64,000 nucleotides of DNA from Methylobacterium sp. J-068 (GCF_022829445.1 NZ_JAKSXY010000101.1:1-64000), one strand, 5' to 3'; shown: positions 8,943 to 17,294, numbered from the stretch's first letter. The notes: generated from the sequence alone by a model not told the origin. A program made the numbers and translations.

Positions 8943-9565
8943 GTGAGAGCTCCCTGAAGATAGACCACGGAGAAGATTGCGATCCATATGATGTCGAGGA
9001 AATGCCAAAATAGGCCGAGCTTCAGCAGATTCAGCTTGACCCTGGCGTCCAAGCCGAACACCGCGATCTGTGCGAGCATCACCACGATCCAGATGCAGCC
9101 GGCGGTGACATGCAGGCCGTGCGTCGGTACCAGTGCAAAGAAGGCCGACAGGAAGCCGCTGCGGTTCGGCGTCGCTCCATCGGCGAACATCGTCCGGAAA
9201 TCGCTGAGTTCGAAACCGAGGAAGACGATCCCCAGGACGAGCGTTAGTAAGAGCCATGCGACGACGCCTATCCAACCTCGGTCATACTTCATGGAGATGG
9301 AGGCAAGGCCGAAGGTCAGGCTGCTGGTGAGCAGGATGAGCGTCTCAATGAAAGCGGGGCCGAGCTTGAACTCCGCGGCCGGCCCAGGAGCACCGGCCGT
9401 CGCCGAAAGCTGCGTCCCGTAGATCGCGAAGAGCAAGGCGAACAGGATCGCGTCGCTCATCAGGAAGATCCAGAAGCCGTAGAGGCCGATGGCGGCCTCC
9501 CCCGGGTCCATCTCATCCGAGTCGAGGAGGTTGAGCCCGACATGCTGGAGCTGCGGGGCGCTCAT
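8939..9565 (-). CDS. cyoC: Cytochrome o ubiquinol oxidase subunit III (CyoC)
   Basis: A 208-residue haem-copper oxidase subunit III with about five transmembrane helices. Diagnostic blocks include GFWIFLMSDAILFALLFA, the helix containing FIETLILLTSS, THGLHVTAGCIW and FWHFLDIIWIAIFS. The E. coli type has five rather than seven helices, consistent with the length here. Starts at ATG 9565, overlapping the cyoB stop (ATGA), and overlaps cyoD in the same way. Confidence 0.93.
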   Translation of the reverse strand: MSAPQLQHVGLNLLDSDEMDPGEAAIGLYGFWIFLMSDAILFALLFAIYGTQLSATAGAPGPAAEFKLGPAFIETLILLTSSLTFGLASISMKYDRGWIGVVAWLLLTLVLGIVFLGFELSDFRTMFADGATPNRSGFLSAFFALVPTHGLHVTAGCIWIVVMLAQIAVFGLDARVKLNLLKLGLFWHFLDIIWIAIFSVVYLQGALT

Positions 9566-11664
9566 GACGGCACCTGTGTGGGGAAGGGTCGGGCGAGCCC
9601 AAGATTGGCCGGCTCGGTTTCGAGTTCGCGGGGGACGGGACGCGTCGTGCGGGCCAGATCGAGCCATCGCCGGTCCGTCGCCTCGACCTCGGATGCGGAA
9701 ATCGTCCGATGGACATCGCGCACGAAGCTGCGCGCGACGACCGGTGCCCAAACGCCGATGAAACCGAGAATGGTCAGCCACCAGATGTGCCAGACGAGGC
9801 CGAAGGCGCAGACCGCACCGGCCAGCCCGACCAGCGGGCCAACCCAGCTGTTCTTCGGCATGACGATGGCCTGATAGTGGTCGGCCGGCTTGTAGGCCTC
9901 CTTGCGCTCCTTGAGCCAATAGAAGGGATCGAGCCGATCCACCTGCGGGATCGTCGCGAAGTTGTACTCCGGCGGCGGTGCCGAGACCGACCACTCCAGG
10001 CTGCGTGCGTCCCAAGGGTCGCCGACCGGGACGCGGTTCGCTTCGCGATCCCTCACACTGACCCAGAGTTGGACGAACAGGGTGACGAGGCCAGCGAGCA
10101 AGAGGAAAGCGCCGACGATCGCCACAAAGAGCCAGGGTCGGTAATCGGGTTCGAACAGGGCCTGGCTTCGACGCGCCATGCCGCCGAGGCCGAGTACATA
10201 GAGCGGCATGAAGGCGAGATAGAACCCCGAGACCCAGAAGCCAAAGGAGATCCGGCCCCAGATCTCCGATAGCCGGAAGCCGAAGGCCTTGGGAAACCAG
10301 TACATGTATCCCGCGATCATGCCGTAGAGCAGGCCCGGGATCAGCACGTTGTGGAAGTGTGCCACGAGGAACACAGTGTTGTGGACCACGAAGTCGATGG
10401 GCGGGATCGCGAGCAGGATGCCGCTAAGACCTCCCAGGACGAAGGTAACGATGAAGGCGAGGGAAAACAGCATCGGCGCGGTGAAGCGCACCTCACCGCG
10501 AAACATCGTCCAGATCCAGTCGTAGATTTTGACCCCTGTCGGGATGGCGATGGTCATCGTTGCGACGCCAAAGAAGGCGTTGACGTCTGCGCTCTGGCCC
10601 ATCGTGAAGAAGTGGTGCAGCCAGACCGTGAACGAGAGCACGCCGATTACCATGGTGGCGGCGGCGAGTGACTTGTAACCGTAGAGTTCCTTTGACGAGA
10701 AGGCCGAGATCACCTCGGAGTAGACACCGAAGGCCGGCAGGATGAGGATGTAGACCTCCGGATGGCCGAACAGCCAAAAGAGGTTGACGTAGTTCATCAT
10801 GTTGCCGCCGAGATCGTTCGTGAAGAAGTGGAAGTCGAGGTAACGATCAAGGGCGAGGAGAGTGGTCGCGAGCGTCAACGGCGGCATCGCGAAGATCATC
10901 AGGATCGAGGTGCAGAGTGCTGTCCAGCAGAACAGCGGCATGCGCGTGAGATGCATTCCGGGGCAGCGCTTCTTATAGATCGTCGCCGCAAAGTTGAGCC
11001 CCGAGAAGGTCGTGCCGAGGGACGACAGCGTGATCGCCCAGATCCAGTAATCCGGGCCGACGCCGGGCTGGAAGACCTTCCCCGTATAGGGCGGATAGCC
11101 CGACCATCCGCCGGTCGAGAACTCGCCGACGGCGAGCGAGATCATCACGAGGCCGGCCCCGCCCGCGGTCAGCATCAAGCTGATCGAGTTCAGAAGTGGA
11201 AAGGCAACATCGCGGGCACCGATCTGCAACGGCACCACGTAGTTGATCAGCCCCGTCAGGAACGGCATCGCCATGAAGAAGATCATGATCGTGCCGTGCG
11301 TGCTGAAGAGCTGCGCGAAGTGTTCGGGCGTGACGATACCGGGAGCGTCGACCGCGAGCGATTGCTGCGCGCGCATCAGGACCGCCTCGACGAGGGCGCG
11401 GCTGAGCATCACGCCGGCGATCACGATGTACATGATCCCGATCTTCTTGTGATCGAGGCTGGTCACCCAGTCGAGGAAGAGCGGCCGCCACCACTGTTTC
11501 CAGGTCAGCAGCGCGACGAGGACGACCGCACCAACGACCACGAGTGCACCGGCGAAAGCGCCGATGAGTTCGCTGAGGTTGGGATTCTCCCAGGCCCGCA
11601 CGAACGGGAACGCATGCGCGTTCAACCGACCGAACAGGAAGAACCAGAGACCGTCGTCGCTCAT
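9562..11664 (-). CDS. cyoB: Cytochrome o ubiquinol oxidase subunit I (CyoB)
   Basis: Catalytic subunit of the proton-pumping quinol oxidase, 700 residues. All metal ligands are present: low-spin haem His123 and His438, CuB ligands His301, His350 and His351, high-spin haem His436, and the cross-linked Tyr305 in GHPEVY. Each sits 17 residues after its E. coli CyoB equivalent (106, 421, 284, 333/334, 419, 288). In the quinone-site region Arg89, MRAQQ, His115 and Gln118 match E. coli Arg71, MRSQQ, His98 and Gln101, but E. coli Asp75 is Glu93 here. The C-terminal extension typical of CyoB (WHIWWLTILGF) is present. Coupled to cyoA and cyoC by 4 bp overlaps. Confidence 0.96.
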   Translation of the reverse strand: MSDDGLWFFLFGRLNAHAFPFVRAWENPNLSELIGAFAGALVVVGAVVLVALLTWKQWWRPLFLDWVTSLDHKKIGIMYIVIAGVMLSRALVEAVLMRAQQSLAVDAPGIVTPEHFAQLFSTHGTIMIFFMAMPFLTGLINYVVPLQIGARDVAFPLLNSISLMLTAGGAGLVMISLAVGEFSTGGWSGYPPYTGKVFQPGVGPDYWIWAITLSSLGTTFSGLNFAATIYKKRCPGMHLTRMPLFCWTALCTSILMIFAMPPLTLATTLLALDRYLDFHFFTNDLGGNMMNYVNLFWLFGHPEVYILILPAFGVYSEVISAFSSKELYGYKSLAAATMVIGVLSFTVWLHHFFTMGQSADVNAFFGVATMTIAIPTGVKIYDWIWTMFRGEVRFTAPMLFSLAFIVTFVLGGLSGILLAIPPIDFVVHNTVFLVAHFHNVLIPGLLYGMIAGYMYWFPKAFGFRLSEIWGRISFGFWVSGFYLAFMPLYVLGLGGMARRSQALFEPDYRPWLFVAIVGAFLLLAGLVTLFVQLWVSVRDREANRVPVGDPWDARSLEWSVSAPPPEYNFATIPQVDRLDPFYWLKERKEAYKPADHYQAIVMPKNSWVGPLVGLAGAVCAFGLVWHIWWLTILGFIGVWAPVVARSFVRDVHRTISASEVEATDRRWLDLARTTRPVPRELETEPANLGLARPFPTQVPS

Positions 11665-12584
11665 TTGGGGTGATGTCCGTGGGCGGTGGGCATGCCCGGA
11701 TCGTCATGGGCGAGAATCGTCTGAAACAGGCCCGGCGTCACCGACCCGAACAGGATCGGCTCAGCCTGGATCGAACGAGCGGTCAGGGCAGCATAGGCGC
11801 CTTCGTCGAGGGTCTTTCTTCCAGAGCGGGCTTGCGCGAGCCAGGAGGCGTAATCGTCGGTCGATTTTGCCAGTACCGGGAACTTCTGGTTCTGGAAGCC
11901 CATGCCGTTGAACTGCGTGTTCTCGCCACGGAAGCGACCGGGCCGGTTAGCGGCGAGATTGTGCTGCGTGGTCATGCCGGCCATGGCGTAGATCTGGCCA
12001 GCGAGCTGCGGCACGAAGAACGATTGCATGACCGTGCCGCTGGTCAGGCTGAGATGCACCGGGCGGTCGACAGGGAAGACGAACTCGTTGACGCTCGCCA
12101 CGCCCTCGTCGGGGTAGATGAACAACCATTTCCAATCGAGGGCGACCACCTGCACCTCGACAGGTGGGTACGGTGAGGCCAGCGGCTTGTACGGGTCGAG
12201 CTTGTGGGTGTCGCGCCACAGAAGCACGGCGAGCACGACGACGATGATCGCCGGTGGGATCCAGATGAAGCCTTCGAGCGGCCAGTTGAAGCCCCATTGC
12301 GGTCGGTAGGCGCTTTTGGTGTTCGACAATCGGTAGTGCCAGGCGAAGATCGGCGTCAGCAGCAGAACCGGCGCGGCGACGAAAAGCAGAATTGTGCAGA
12401 CAAGCAGGAACAGGCTGCGGGTCTGGTCCGCGACCGGACCGGCGGCGCCCAACACGCCGTGATCAAGGACGCTGCAGCCGCCGAGAGGCAGCAGCGCAAC
12501 AATGGCTGAGAGTGACGCGAGGCGAAGGGCGGCCCTGCCTGGACGGCCTGAACGGCAAGGGTCGGCGAGGGCGGTATCGGTCAT
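11661..12584 (-). CDS. cyoA: Cytochrome o ubiquinol oxidase subunit II (CyoA)
   Basis: First gene of the operon, 307 residues. A lipoprotein-type signal ends at LPLGGC (Cys37), followed by two transmembrane helices and a periplasmic cupredoxin domain. The CuA-binding Cys-x3-Cys loop of cytochrome c oxidases is absent (the region reads GENTQFNGMGFQNQKF), which identifies a quinol rather than a cytochrome c oxidase. ATG 12584 is preferred, with GGAA upstream; an in-frame GTG at 12599 would add five residues. A Crp/Fnr-type palindrome lies about 205 bp upstream. Confidence 0.92.
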   Translation of the reverse strand: MTDTALADPCRSGRPGRAALRLASLSAIVALLPLGGCSVLDHGVLGAAGPVADQTRSLFLLVCTILLFVAAPVLLLTPIFAWHYRLSNTKSAYRPQWGFNWPLEGFIWIPPAIIVVVLAVLLWRDTHKLDPYKPLASPYPPVEVQVVALDWKWLFIYPDEGVASVNEFVFPVDRPVHLSLTSGTVMQSFFVPQLAGQIYAMAGMTTQHNLAANRPGRFRGENTQFNGMGFQNQKFPVLAKSTDDYASWLAQARSGRKTLDEGAYAALTARSIQAEPILFGSVTPGLFQTILAHDDPGMPTAHGHHPK

Positions 12585-12788
12585 CACGACGATTTCCACG
12601 ATGGACGATGGTCCCGGGTCGAGCCATTCCTCGGACGCCGTGACATCGGCGAGGCAAACCCGAAAGGCCTTATTGGCCCCTAACGTGGGACTGACGGCTT
12701 CGGCTCCGGCATGACCAACGGATCTTGGGAGTGGCGGTCCGCTCGTCCTCTGTGGGCAGACGAGAGCCGCCCACAGCCTCCTCGATAA

Positions 12789-12802
12789 TGACCGAGGTCA
12801 CC
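12789..12802. promoter_or_regulatory. Crp/Fnr-type palindrome upstream of cyoA
   Basis: TGACCGAGGTCACC, with the TGA-N6-TCA geometry of Crp/Fnr-family operators. It differs by one base from the palindrome at 15534, next to the Crp/Fnr gene. About 205 bp upstream of the cyoA start. Use as an operator is inferred. Confidence 0.5.
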
Positions 12803-12887
12803 TCATGCGCGGACGGATCTCTCGAACCACGGTATCGTGATGCCTTGAGCCCGACCGGCAGCTGCCACTGCGATCGATGACAGGTCC

Positions 12888-13088
12888 GCATAGGCCCAAC
12901 GCGGGGTTCACGACGCCGCGATGTGTCAGGGCCTGCGGAAAATTCCCTGTGAGGTACCGGCCAAGAACGTCGTACTCCTCCGACAGGAAATTGACGTCGT
13001 TGGCCCCGCCGAGCACGCGTTCGAGGTAGGCCTCAGCTGGTTCCTGCCGTCCTTGGAGGCGGAGACAATCCGCCATCCAAATTGAGCA
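12888..13088 (-). pseudogene. Fragment of a glycoside hydrolase family 15 (glucoamylase/trehalase-like) gene
   Basis: Within a 144-codon frame, about 67 codons read CSIWMADCLRLQGR, AEAYLERVLGGANDVNFLSEEYD and LTGNFPQALTHRGVVN in succession. This is the typical C-terminal catalytic-domain pattern of GH15 proteins (F-W-x-A-D-x-L ... LSEEYD ... GNFPQAFSH). Nothing upstream or downstream in any frame continues the several-hundred-residue enzyme, so this is a remnant, not a working gene. The substitution His-Arg for the usual His-Val/Ile after ALTH also fits decay. Confidence 0.6.
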
Positions 13089-13276
13089 CGTTATCCCCCG
13101 GTTGCTCGAACCCGATAGCGGCACGATTACCTTTCGCGGCGAGGTGGTGTCCGAGCTCTTCTCCCGCTCGGTGACGATGTCAGGGGCATCATGGCTGCAC
13201 GTTTCGTCGAGACGCCGATGCGTGGGTCGCATCGCTAAGGCAGACGATCGCGCGGAGCTGGGAGGACGGCCTGGAA

Positions 13277-13336
13277 GGTATCCGCTTTCGCGGCCACTTG
13301 TGAGGGGGCTGCTACGGCAAGGTTGGGTCGAGACCT
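13277..13336 (+). repeat. Dispersed intergenic repeat, diverged copy
   Basis: TCCGCTT at 13281 is followed by GTTGGGTCG at 13322, a spacing of 41 bases against 40 in the copies at 7040 and 22099. The inside is poorly conserved. Confidence 0.4.
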
Positions 13337-13461
13337 GCTGGTCTGCTCTACGACCGGGTTGGGTGGCTTCCCGCCGGTCCGCTTCTGGACTGCCATCGTA
13401 AGAAGCGGACGTCGCCGCCGCGCCCGCTCACGACCGATAGCAGGCTTTGGGAAGGGCCGCT

Positions 13462-14181
13462 TCACAGGCGAGTGGTCAGGGCGGTGAGCCAATCCGGCGA
13501 GGCGTTGACTAGCGCGGTCTCCGCCGCCTTGTCGTAGCCGGAGGCGATCAACAGGCCGGTGGTGACGAGGATCAGGCCCAGCGCCGTCTTCAGCCCCTTG
13601 CCTAGTCCCATCATCCGGTCGCGCCAGCGCATCAAGACCTCGCGCGAGAGGGTGCCGAGCAGCAGGAGCGGCAGAGCGGCGCCGAGACCGAACAGGAGCA
13701 TGGTCAGCGCCACGACGCCGAGGTCGCGTCCCTGGGACGCGAGCAGCGACGCTGCCCCGAGGGTCGGTCCGACGCAGGGGCTCCAGACCGCCCCGAGCAG
13801 TACCCCAACGCCGAACTGACCGAACAGGCCGGAGGTCGAGAAGCCGCCGAACCGGCTTTCCGTCCAGTTGCTCACGGGGCCTGCCGCCACTGCCAACCGC
13901 GTCTGGGCTGCCGGGACCATCAGGACCAGCCCGACCAGGATCAGCATGATGGCAGCGCCAGTCCGGAAGATGCCGGCATCGAGGCCGATGGCAAAGCCGA
14001 TGGTCGCCACGAACAGGCCGATGACCACGAAGGACAGCGCGAGGCCGGCCGCGAGAGCCGCCGGGCCGAGCCTGTGTTCCGACGCCGCCGCACCAGGCAC
14101 CAGCGGCAGCAAGGGCAGCACGCAGGGGGACAGCACCGAGAGGATGCCGGCGAGGAAGGCGAGGCCCAGGCTCGTGACCAT
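13462..14181 (-). CDS. CcdA/DsbD-like transmembrane thiol-disulfide transporter
   Basis: A 239-residue polytopic membrane protein of the cytochrome c biogenesis/DsbD transmembrane family, which carries reducing equivalents from cytoplasmic thioredoxin across the membrane. Two Cys motifs in the expected helices, SPCVLPLLPL near residue 18 and SPCVGPTLGA near residue 134, are the redox pair. About six hydrophobic helices are visible. The upstream gene 6 bp away encodes an exported thioredoxin-like protein, a likely acceptor, so the pair probably maintains reduced thiols in the periplasm. Overall size and Cys arrangement fit the short CcdA form, without the DsbD periplasmic domains. Confidence 0.88.
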   Translation of the reverse strand: MVTSLGLAFLAGILSVLSPCVLPLLPLVPGAAASEHRLGPAALAAGLALSFVVIGLFVATIGFAIGLDAGIFRTGAAIMLILVGLVLMVPAAQTRLAVAAGPVSNWTESRFGGFSTSGLFGQFGVGVLLGAVWSPCVGPTLGAASLLASQGRDLGVVALTMLLFGLGAALPLLLLGTLSREVLMRWRDRMMGLGKGLKTALGLILVTTGLLIASGYDKAAETALVNASPDWLTALTTRL

Positions 14182-14187
14182 GACGGC

Positions 14188-14577
14188 TTAGATCGCCTTA
14201 TCGAGGAGCGACGAGATCGCCTCGGGCTTGGTCTCGCCAGCCGAGCGCCCAGTCTCCTTGTCGCCCTTGTAGGTGATGAGCGTGCTCTGCATCGTGGCAC
14301 CGAACCGCTTCACCACGTCTTTGCGGCTGTCGAAGTCCACATCGAACACCTGAAGCTCTTTGAACTTCGGGTCGGCCTCAAGCTTCGCCAAGATCGGCTT
14401 CTGGGCGGCGCAGGTGGTGCACCACGGGGCGGTGATGTGGACGAGGATCGGCTTGCCGGCCTTCTGGGCCGCCTCGAACGCGGCGGGTGTGTAGGCGGTC
14501 TCGGCGGCTAAGGCCCCTGTGCCGAACAGAATGGGGGCGACGGTGAAGGCTGCGAGCAGGATGCGGCGAGTGGTCAT
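14188..14577 (-). CDS. Exported thioredoxin-family protein
   Basis: A 129-residue protein with an N-terminal signal peptide (cleavage expected after GALA or nearby) and a thioredoxin fold. The active-site motif is APWCTTC near residue 50-55, the central strand is FKELQVFDVDFDSRKDVVKRFG, and the position of the usual cis-Pro loop reads ATMQSTLITYKG. That loop appears to have Ser-Thr instead of Thr-Pro, so the cis-Pro may be missing. First gene of a two-gene unit with the CcdA-like transporter (6 bp gap). Confidence 0.85.
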   Translation of the reverse strand: MTTRRILLAAFTVAPILFGTGALAAETAYTPAAFEAAQKAGKPILVHITAPWCTTCAAQKPILAKLEADPKFKELQVFDVDFDSRKDVVKRFGATMQSTLITYKGDKETGRSAGETKPEAISSLLDKAI

Positions 14578-14618
14578 GGATGCTTTCCCGTGATGTATTG
14601 GTGGGGGAATGTCGGGGC

Positions 14619-15419
14619 CTAGTTGGCCGCCTGGGTGATCGCGCGGTCGACGTTCACGCGGGCTGACCAGTCCTTGGCGCTGTCCTGACCCTTGAGATCG
14701 ATGAGGCGGGCGGCGCTCACGTCGACGTTCTTGAAGTCGGCGCCCGTGACCGTGGCGCCGGTGAGGTTCGCTCCTGATAGGTCGGAGCCCATCAGCACCA
14801 CGTCGGTGAGGTCGGCATCGGTGAGGTCAGCGTATTCCAGGCGGGAGCGACCAAGGTTGGCGCCCTTCAGGTTGGCACCCCGGAGGTTCACTGAAACGAA
14901 CACCGCCCGCATCAGCCCCATGGACTGATTCTTGATGTCGGCACCGCCTTTGAGGTCGACGAGCGTCGCCCCGGCCATGTTGGCGCCCTTGAAGTCGCCG
15001 ATGGGCATCGACCGGCTGAGGTCGGCCCCGCTCAGGTTCGCGTCGCGGGCGGTAATGCCGAACATCTTGGCGCCGACAAGCTTGGCGCCGCTGAGGTCGG
15101 CCTTGATGAACCAAGCCTGCTCCAGGTTGGCCCCGGTCAGGTCGGTGCCGCGTAGGTACGCCTTGTTGAGACGGGCGGTACGCAGGTTCGCACCCCTGAG
15201 GTTCAAGCCCGACAGGTCGAGGCCGGCGAGCGCCTTATCGGAGAGATCGATGGGCTTGCCGTCGGCCTTGGCAATCAGTGCCTCGACGTCGGCCCGGGTC
15301 ATCTCGGCCTTGGTCATCGCGGCCGATCCCATGTCGGCTCCGAGTAGCAGGTCCTGCTCGGCATGGGCCGGCAGGCCAAGAAGGACGGAGGCGAGCAGAA
15401 GGGGGACGAGACGGCGCAT
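14619..15419 (-). CDS. Exported pentapeptide-repeat protein
   Basis: A 266-residue protein with a signal peptide (cleaved near AHA) and at least 25 tandem A(D/N)LXX pentapeptides from about residue 65 to 245, for example LSGLNLRGANLRTARL and DLTGANLEQAW. Such repeats fold as a right-handed square beta-helix. A spacer around residues 165-180 (MGLMRAVFVSV) partly breaks the pattern. Pentapeptide proteins do many things, including DNA mimicry, but export to the periplasm argues against a gyrase-protecting role. It is transcribed away from the Crp/Fnr gene, with a shared upstream region that has a Crp/Fnr-type palindrome. Function unknown. Confidence 0.85.
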   Translation of the reverse strand: MRRLVPLLLASVLLGLPAHAEQDLLLGADMGSAAMTKAEMTRADVEALIAKADGKPIDLSDKALAGLDLSGLNLRGANLRTARLNKAYLRGTDLTGANLEQAWFIKADLSGAKLVGAKMFGITARDANLSGADLSRSMPIGDFKGANMAGATLVDLKGGADIKNQSMGLMRAVFVSVNLRGANLKGANLGRSRLEYADLTDADLTDVVLMGSDLSGANLTGATVTGADFKNVDVSAARLIDLKGQDSAKDWSARVNVDRAITQAAN

Positions 15420-15533
15420 GGATTCTCCCGGGTTTCGCCCGGCCCGTCGGAAGCATGCGCTTCCTCACGGTGTTGCCGGAACGGTTTTTTGTTCAGTTTC
15501 GACAGTGATATGGGGAGACAAGGCAACCGTCTG

Positions 15534-15547
15534 TGACCCAGGTCACC
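15534..15547. promoter_or_regulatory. Crp/Fnr-type palindrome between pentapeptide gene and regulator gene
   Basis: TGACCCAGGTCACC, preceded by TG, so it also reads TGTGA-N6-TCACC, one base from the E. coli CRP consensus. It lies 82 bp before the regulator start and 115 bp before the divergent pentapeptide gene. It matches the site at 12789 in 13 of 14 bases. Confidence 0.55.
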
Positions 15548-15628
15548 GAAGGTTGTGGATCCAGGATCGACGATGCATCGTCCGGGTCATGGCGGCGTTC
15601 GATGACCGCGAGCCCGGGGAGGACGAGC

Positions 15629-16309
15629 ATGCGGAGCGCCCATCAGATCGAACGCTGGATCGAGCGCTTTCCGCTGGTCCGGGAATTCGGCGCCAGCCAT
15701 CTCCAGATCGCCAGAGGCACAGTGCATTTCCCCGTGCTTGAGGCCGGCGCGATTGCCTACGAGCTCCAGGACGCCTGCGCGAACTACCTGATGTGCATCG
15801 ACGGGCGCACCCGGGTGTTCAGGATGTCCGAGACGGGCCGGGAGATGCTGATCTACAAGGTCGGCGCAGGCGGCACCTGCGTCCTGACCACCCAGTGCCT
15901 GCTGTCGGGCGGGGGCTTTCCGGCGCAGAGCGTCGCCGAGGCCCGGACCGAGCTGGCCGCCCTGCCGTCCGACACCTTCCGCCAACTGATGCGTGAGAGC
16001 GAAGCCTTCCGGACCTTCGTGCTCGACGACTACACCAAGCTGCTGTCGGGGATGTTCGACCTGGTCGAGGAGATCGCTTTCGCTCCCCTGGAGCAACGCC
16101 TTGCCCGGCGACTGCTGGTCGAGGCCGATGCCGAGGGGATCGTCTGGAAGACCCACCAGCAACTGGCGTCCGACGTAGGGAGCGTGCGCGAGGTCGTCAG
16201 CCGCCTCCTGGGCGAGTGGGCCGACGACGGCCTCGTCGAGATCCGGCGCGGCCAGGTGCAGGTCATCGACCGGGCGAGCCTTGCGGCCGGAAAATTGAAC
16301 CCTTCCTGA
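15629..16309 (+). CDS. Crp/Fnr family transcriptional regulator
   Basis: A 226-residue cyclic-nucleotide-binding-fold regulator. The N-terminal beta-roll contains GRTRVFRMSETGREMLIYKVGAGG, the long dimerisation helix follows (FDLVEEIAFAPLEQRLARRLL), and a C-terminal winged helix has the recognition segment THQQLASDVGSVREVVSRLL. There is no N-terminal Cys cluster of the FNR iron-sulfur type; Cys residues within the beta-roll (near CANYLMC) leave ligand sensing open. ATG 15629 is preferred, with GGGGAGGA upstream. Similar regulators sit next to cytochrome or thiol genes. A palindrome of Crp/Fnr type in its own upstream region suggests autoregulation. Confidence 0.88.
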   Translation: MRSAHQIERWIERFPLVREFGASHLQIARGTVHFPVLEAGAIAYELQDACANYLMCIDGRTRVFRMSETGREMLIYKVGAGGTCVLTTQCLLSGGGFPAQSVAEARTELAALPSDTFRQLMRESEAFRTFVLDDYTKLLSGMFDLVEEIAFAPLEQRLARRLLVEADAEGIVWKTHQQLASDVGSVREVVSRLLGEWADDGLVEIRRGQVQVIDRASLAAGKLNPS

Positions 16310-16338
16310 CCGGCCAAGCGAGTTCGGACGCCATCGAC

Positions 16339-16641
16339 ATGGATATCGCCCTTCGCGTCGAACCGCGAAAAATCGAGTTCACGACCTACGGACCGGGGAA
16401 GGCCCCGGTCTGGTCGGTGACCTTCGCGATCCATGCGTCCAGCGGTTACGAGCACCTTTGCACGGTCATCGTTCCGGGCTACGGGCACGACGACGTGACT
16501 GACATCTGTGGGAGGGCGCGAGCCGAGCTTCGACGGATCGCCGCGCTGATTTCCACCCCGCCGCCCGATCCGCCAGAGGAGCCCGCGCCAGCAGTCGTCG
16601 GAAAGCGCACCAGAGGACGTCGTCTCGTACGGCTACCGTGA
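16339..16641 (+). CDS. Hypothetical protein (100 residues)
   Basis: Starts 29 bp after the regulator stop on the same strand. The N-terminal two-thirds alternate polar and hydrophobic residues (VEPRKIEFTTYG, VWSVTFAIHASSGYEHLCTVIV), suggesting a small beta-rich domain, followed by a helix (DICGRARAELRRIAALI) and a Pro-rich basic tail. No known family recognised. Coding character is fair but no strong ribosome-binding site is seen, so it is only a probable gene. Confidence 0.45.
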   Translation: MDIALRVEPRKIEFTTYGPGKAPVWSVTFAIHASSGYEHLCTVIVPGYGHDDVTDICGRARAELRRIAALISTPPPDPPEEPAPAVVGKRTRGRRLVRLP

Positions 16642-16759
16642 GGATGTCGGCCGGGTTGCTATGCCTATGACACCTAACTACCTACCAGATGGTAGGCGCA
16701 ACGTTCAGCGTCCGATCAAGGACGGCTTCCGAGAGAGCCGCATTTGGAGGAGATCCGAG

Positions 16760-17098
16760 ATGGAAAATTGGAATGGCTACCGCGGCGAGTTGGTGTCCAC
16801 ACTGGGCCAGATAGGTGAGATCAGCCCCGAACTCCTAAGCGCGCACGACAAGTTGGCATCGGCCAAACCGAAGGAGCCAAAACTCGACGCCAAGACGCGG
16901 GAATTAATCGCCCTTGCCGTCGCGGTGACGACCCGGTGCGATGGTTGCATCGCCTTCCATACCGATGCCGCGCGCAAGGCGGGCGCGAGCAAGGAGGAGA
17001 TGGTCGAGGCATTGGGTGTCGCCGTGGCCTTGAATGCCGGCGCGGCGCTTGTCTACAGCGCCCGGGCATTCGACGCCTTCACGCGTGACGCGGGCTAA
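16760..17098 (+). CDS. Carboxymuconolactone decarboxylase / AhpD-like family protein
   Basis: A 112-residue all-helical protein of the CMD/AhpD family. The redox motif TRCDGCIAFH has Cys60, Cys63 and His67 in the spacing used by AhpD-type alkylhydroperoxidases, so a peroxide- or thiol-linked role is likelier than aromatic ring decarboxylation. Family ending MVEALGVAVALNAGAALVYSARAFDAF is present. ATG 16760 has GGAGGAGA upstream, which decides the start over the longer open frame from 16661. Confidence 0.88.
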   Translation: MENWNGYRGELVSTLGQIGEISPELLSAHDKLASAKPKEPKLDAKTRELIALAVAVTTRCDGCIAFHTDAARKAGASKEEMVEALGVAVALNAGAALVYSARAFDAFTRDAG

Positions 17099-17216
17099 TA
17101 GGTGCGGCCGAGAGACGATCAATTTTGCGGAGGCATACTCGGCCACCTCGGTGAGAATGGGGCGTATGCGTCTCGCTGTTCCTGAGGATGCCAAGCCGTC
17201 CGACTCTCATTACGGC

Positions 17217-17252
17217 AGAGCCTCGCCAAGTCGGTCGACCTGGCGAGGCTCT
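17217..17252. terminator. Hairpin between the AhpD-like gene and the next convergent gene
   Basis: Perfect 12-bp arms AGAGCCTCGCCA / TGGCGAGGCTCT (17217-17228 and 17241-17252) with a 12-base loop, between two convergent genes. No run of T follows on either strand, so terminator function is tentative. Confidence 0.4.
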
Positions 17253-17294
17253 GGAGGAGTGGCGTTCAGTCCGGGATCGAACGAGCCGTCGTCG

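Larger units (their letters stand above)
12585..13461. other. Long gap with regulatory palindrome, gene remnants and repeat
   Basis: About 880 bases upstream of cyoA with no intact gene. It holds a Crp/Fnr-type palindrome (12789-12802), a GH15-like coding remnant on the minus strand (about 12888-13088), a short plus-strand stretch near 13081-13145 that reads like an ABC-ATPase fragment (RLLEPDSGTITFRGE), and a diverged copy of the dispersed repeat near 13277-13336, followed by an inverted repeat (13377-13386 and 13401-13410). Confidence 0.6.
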
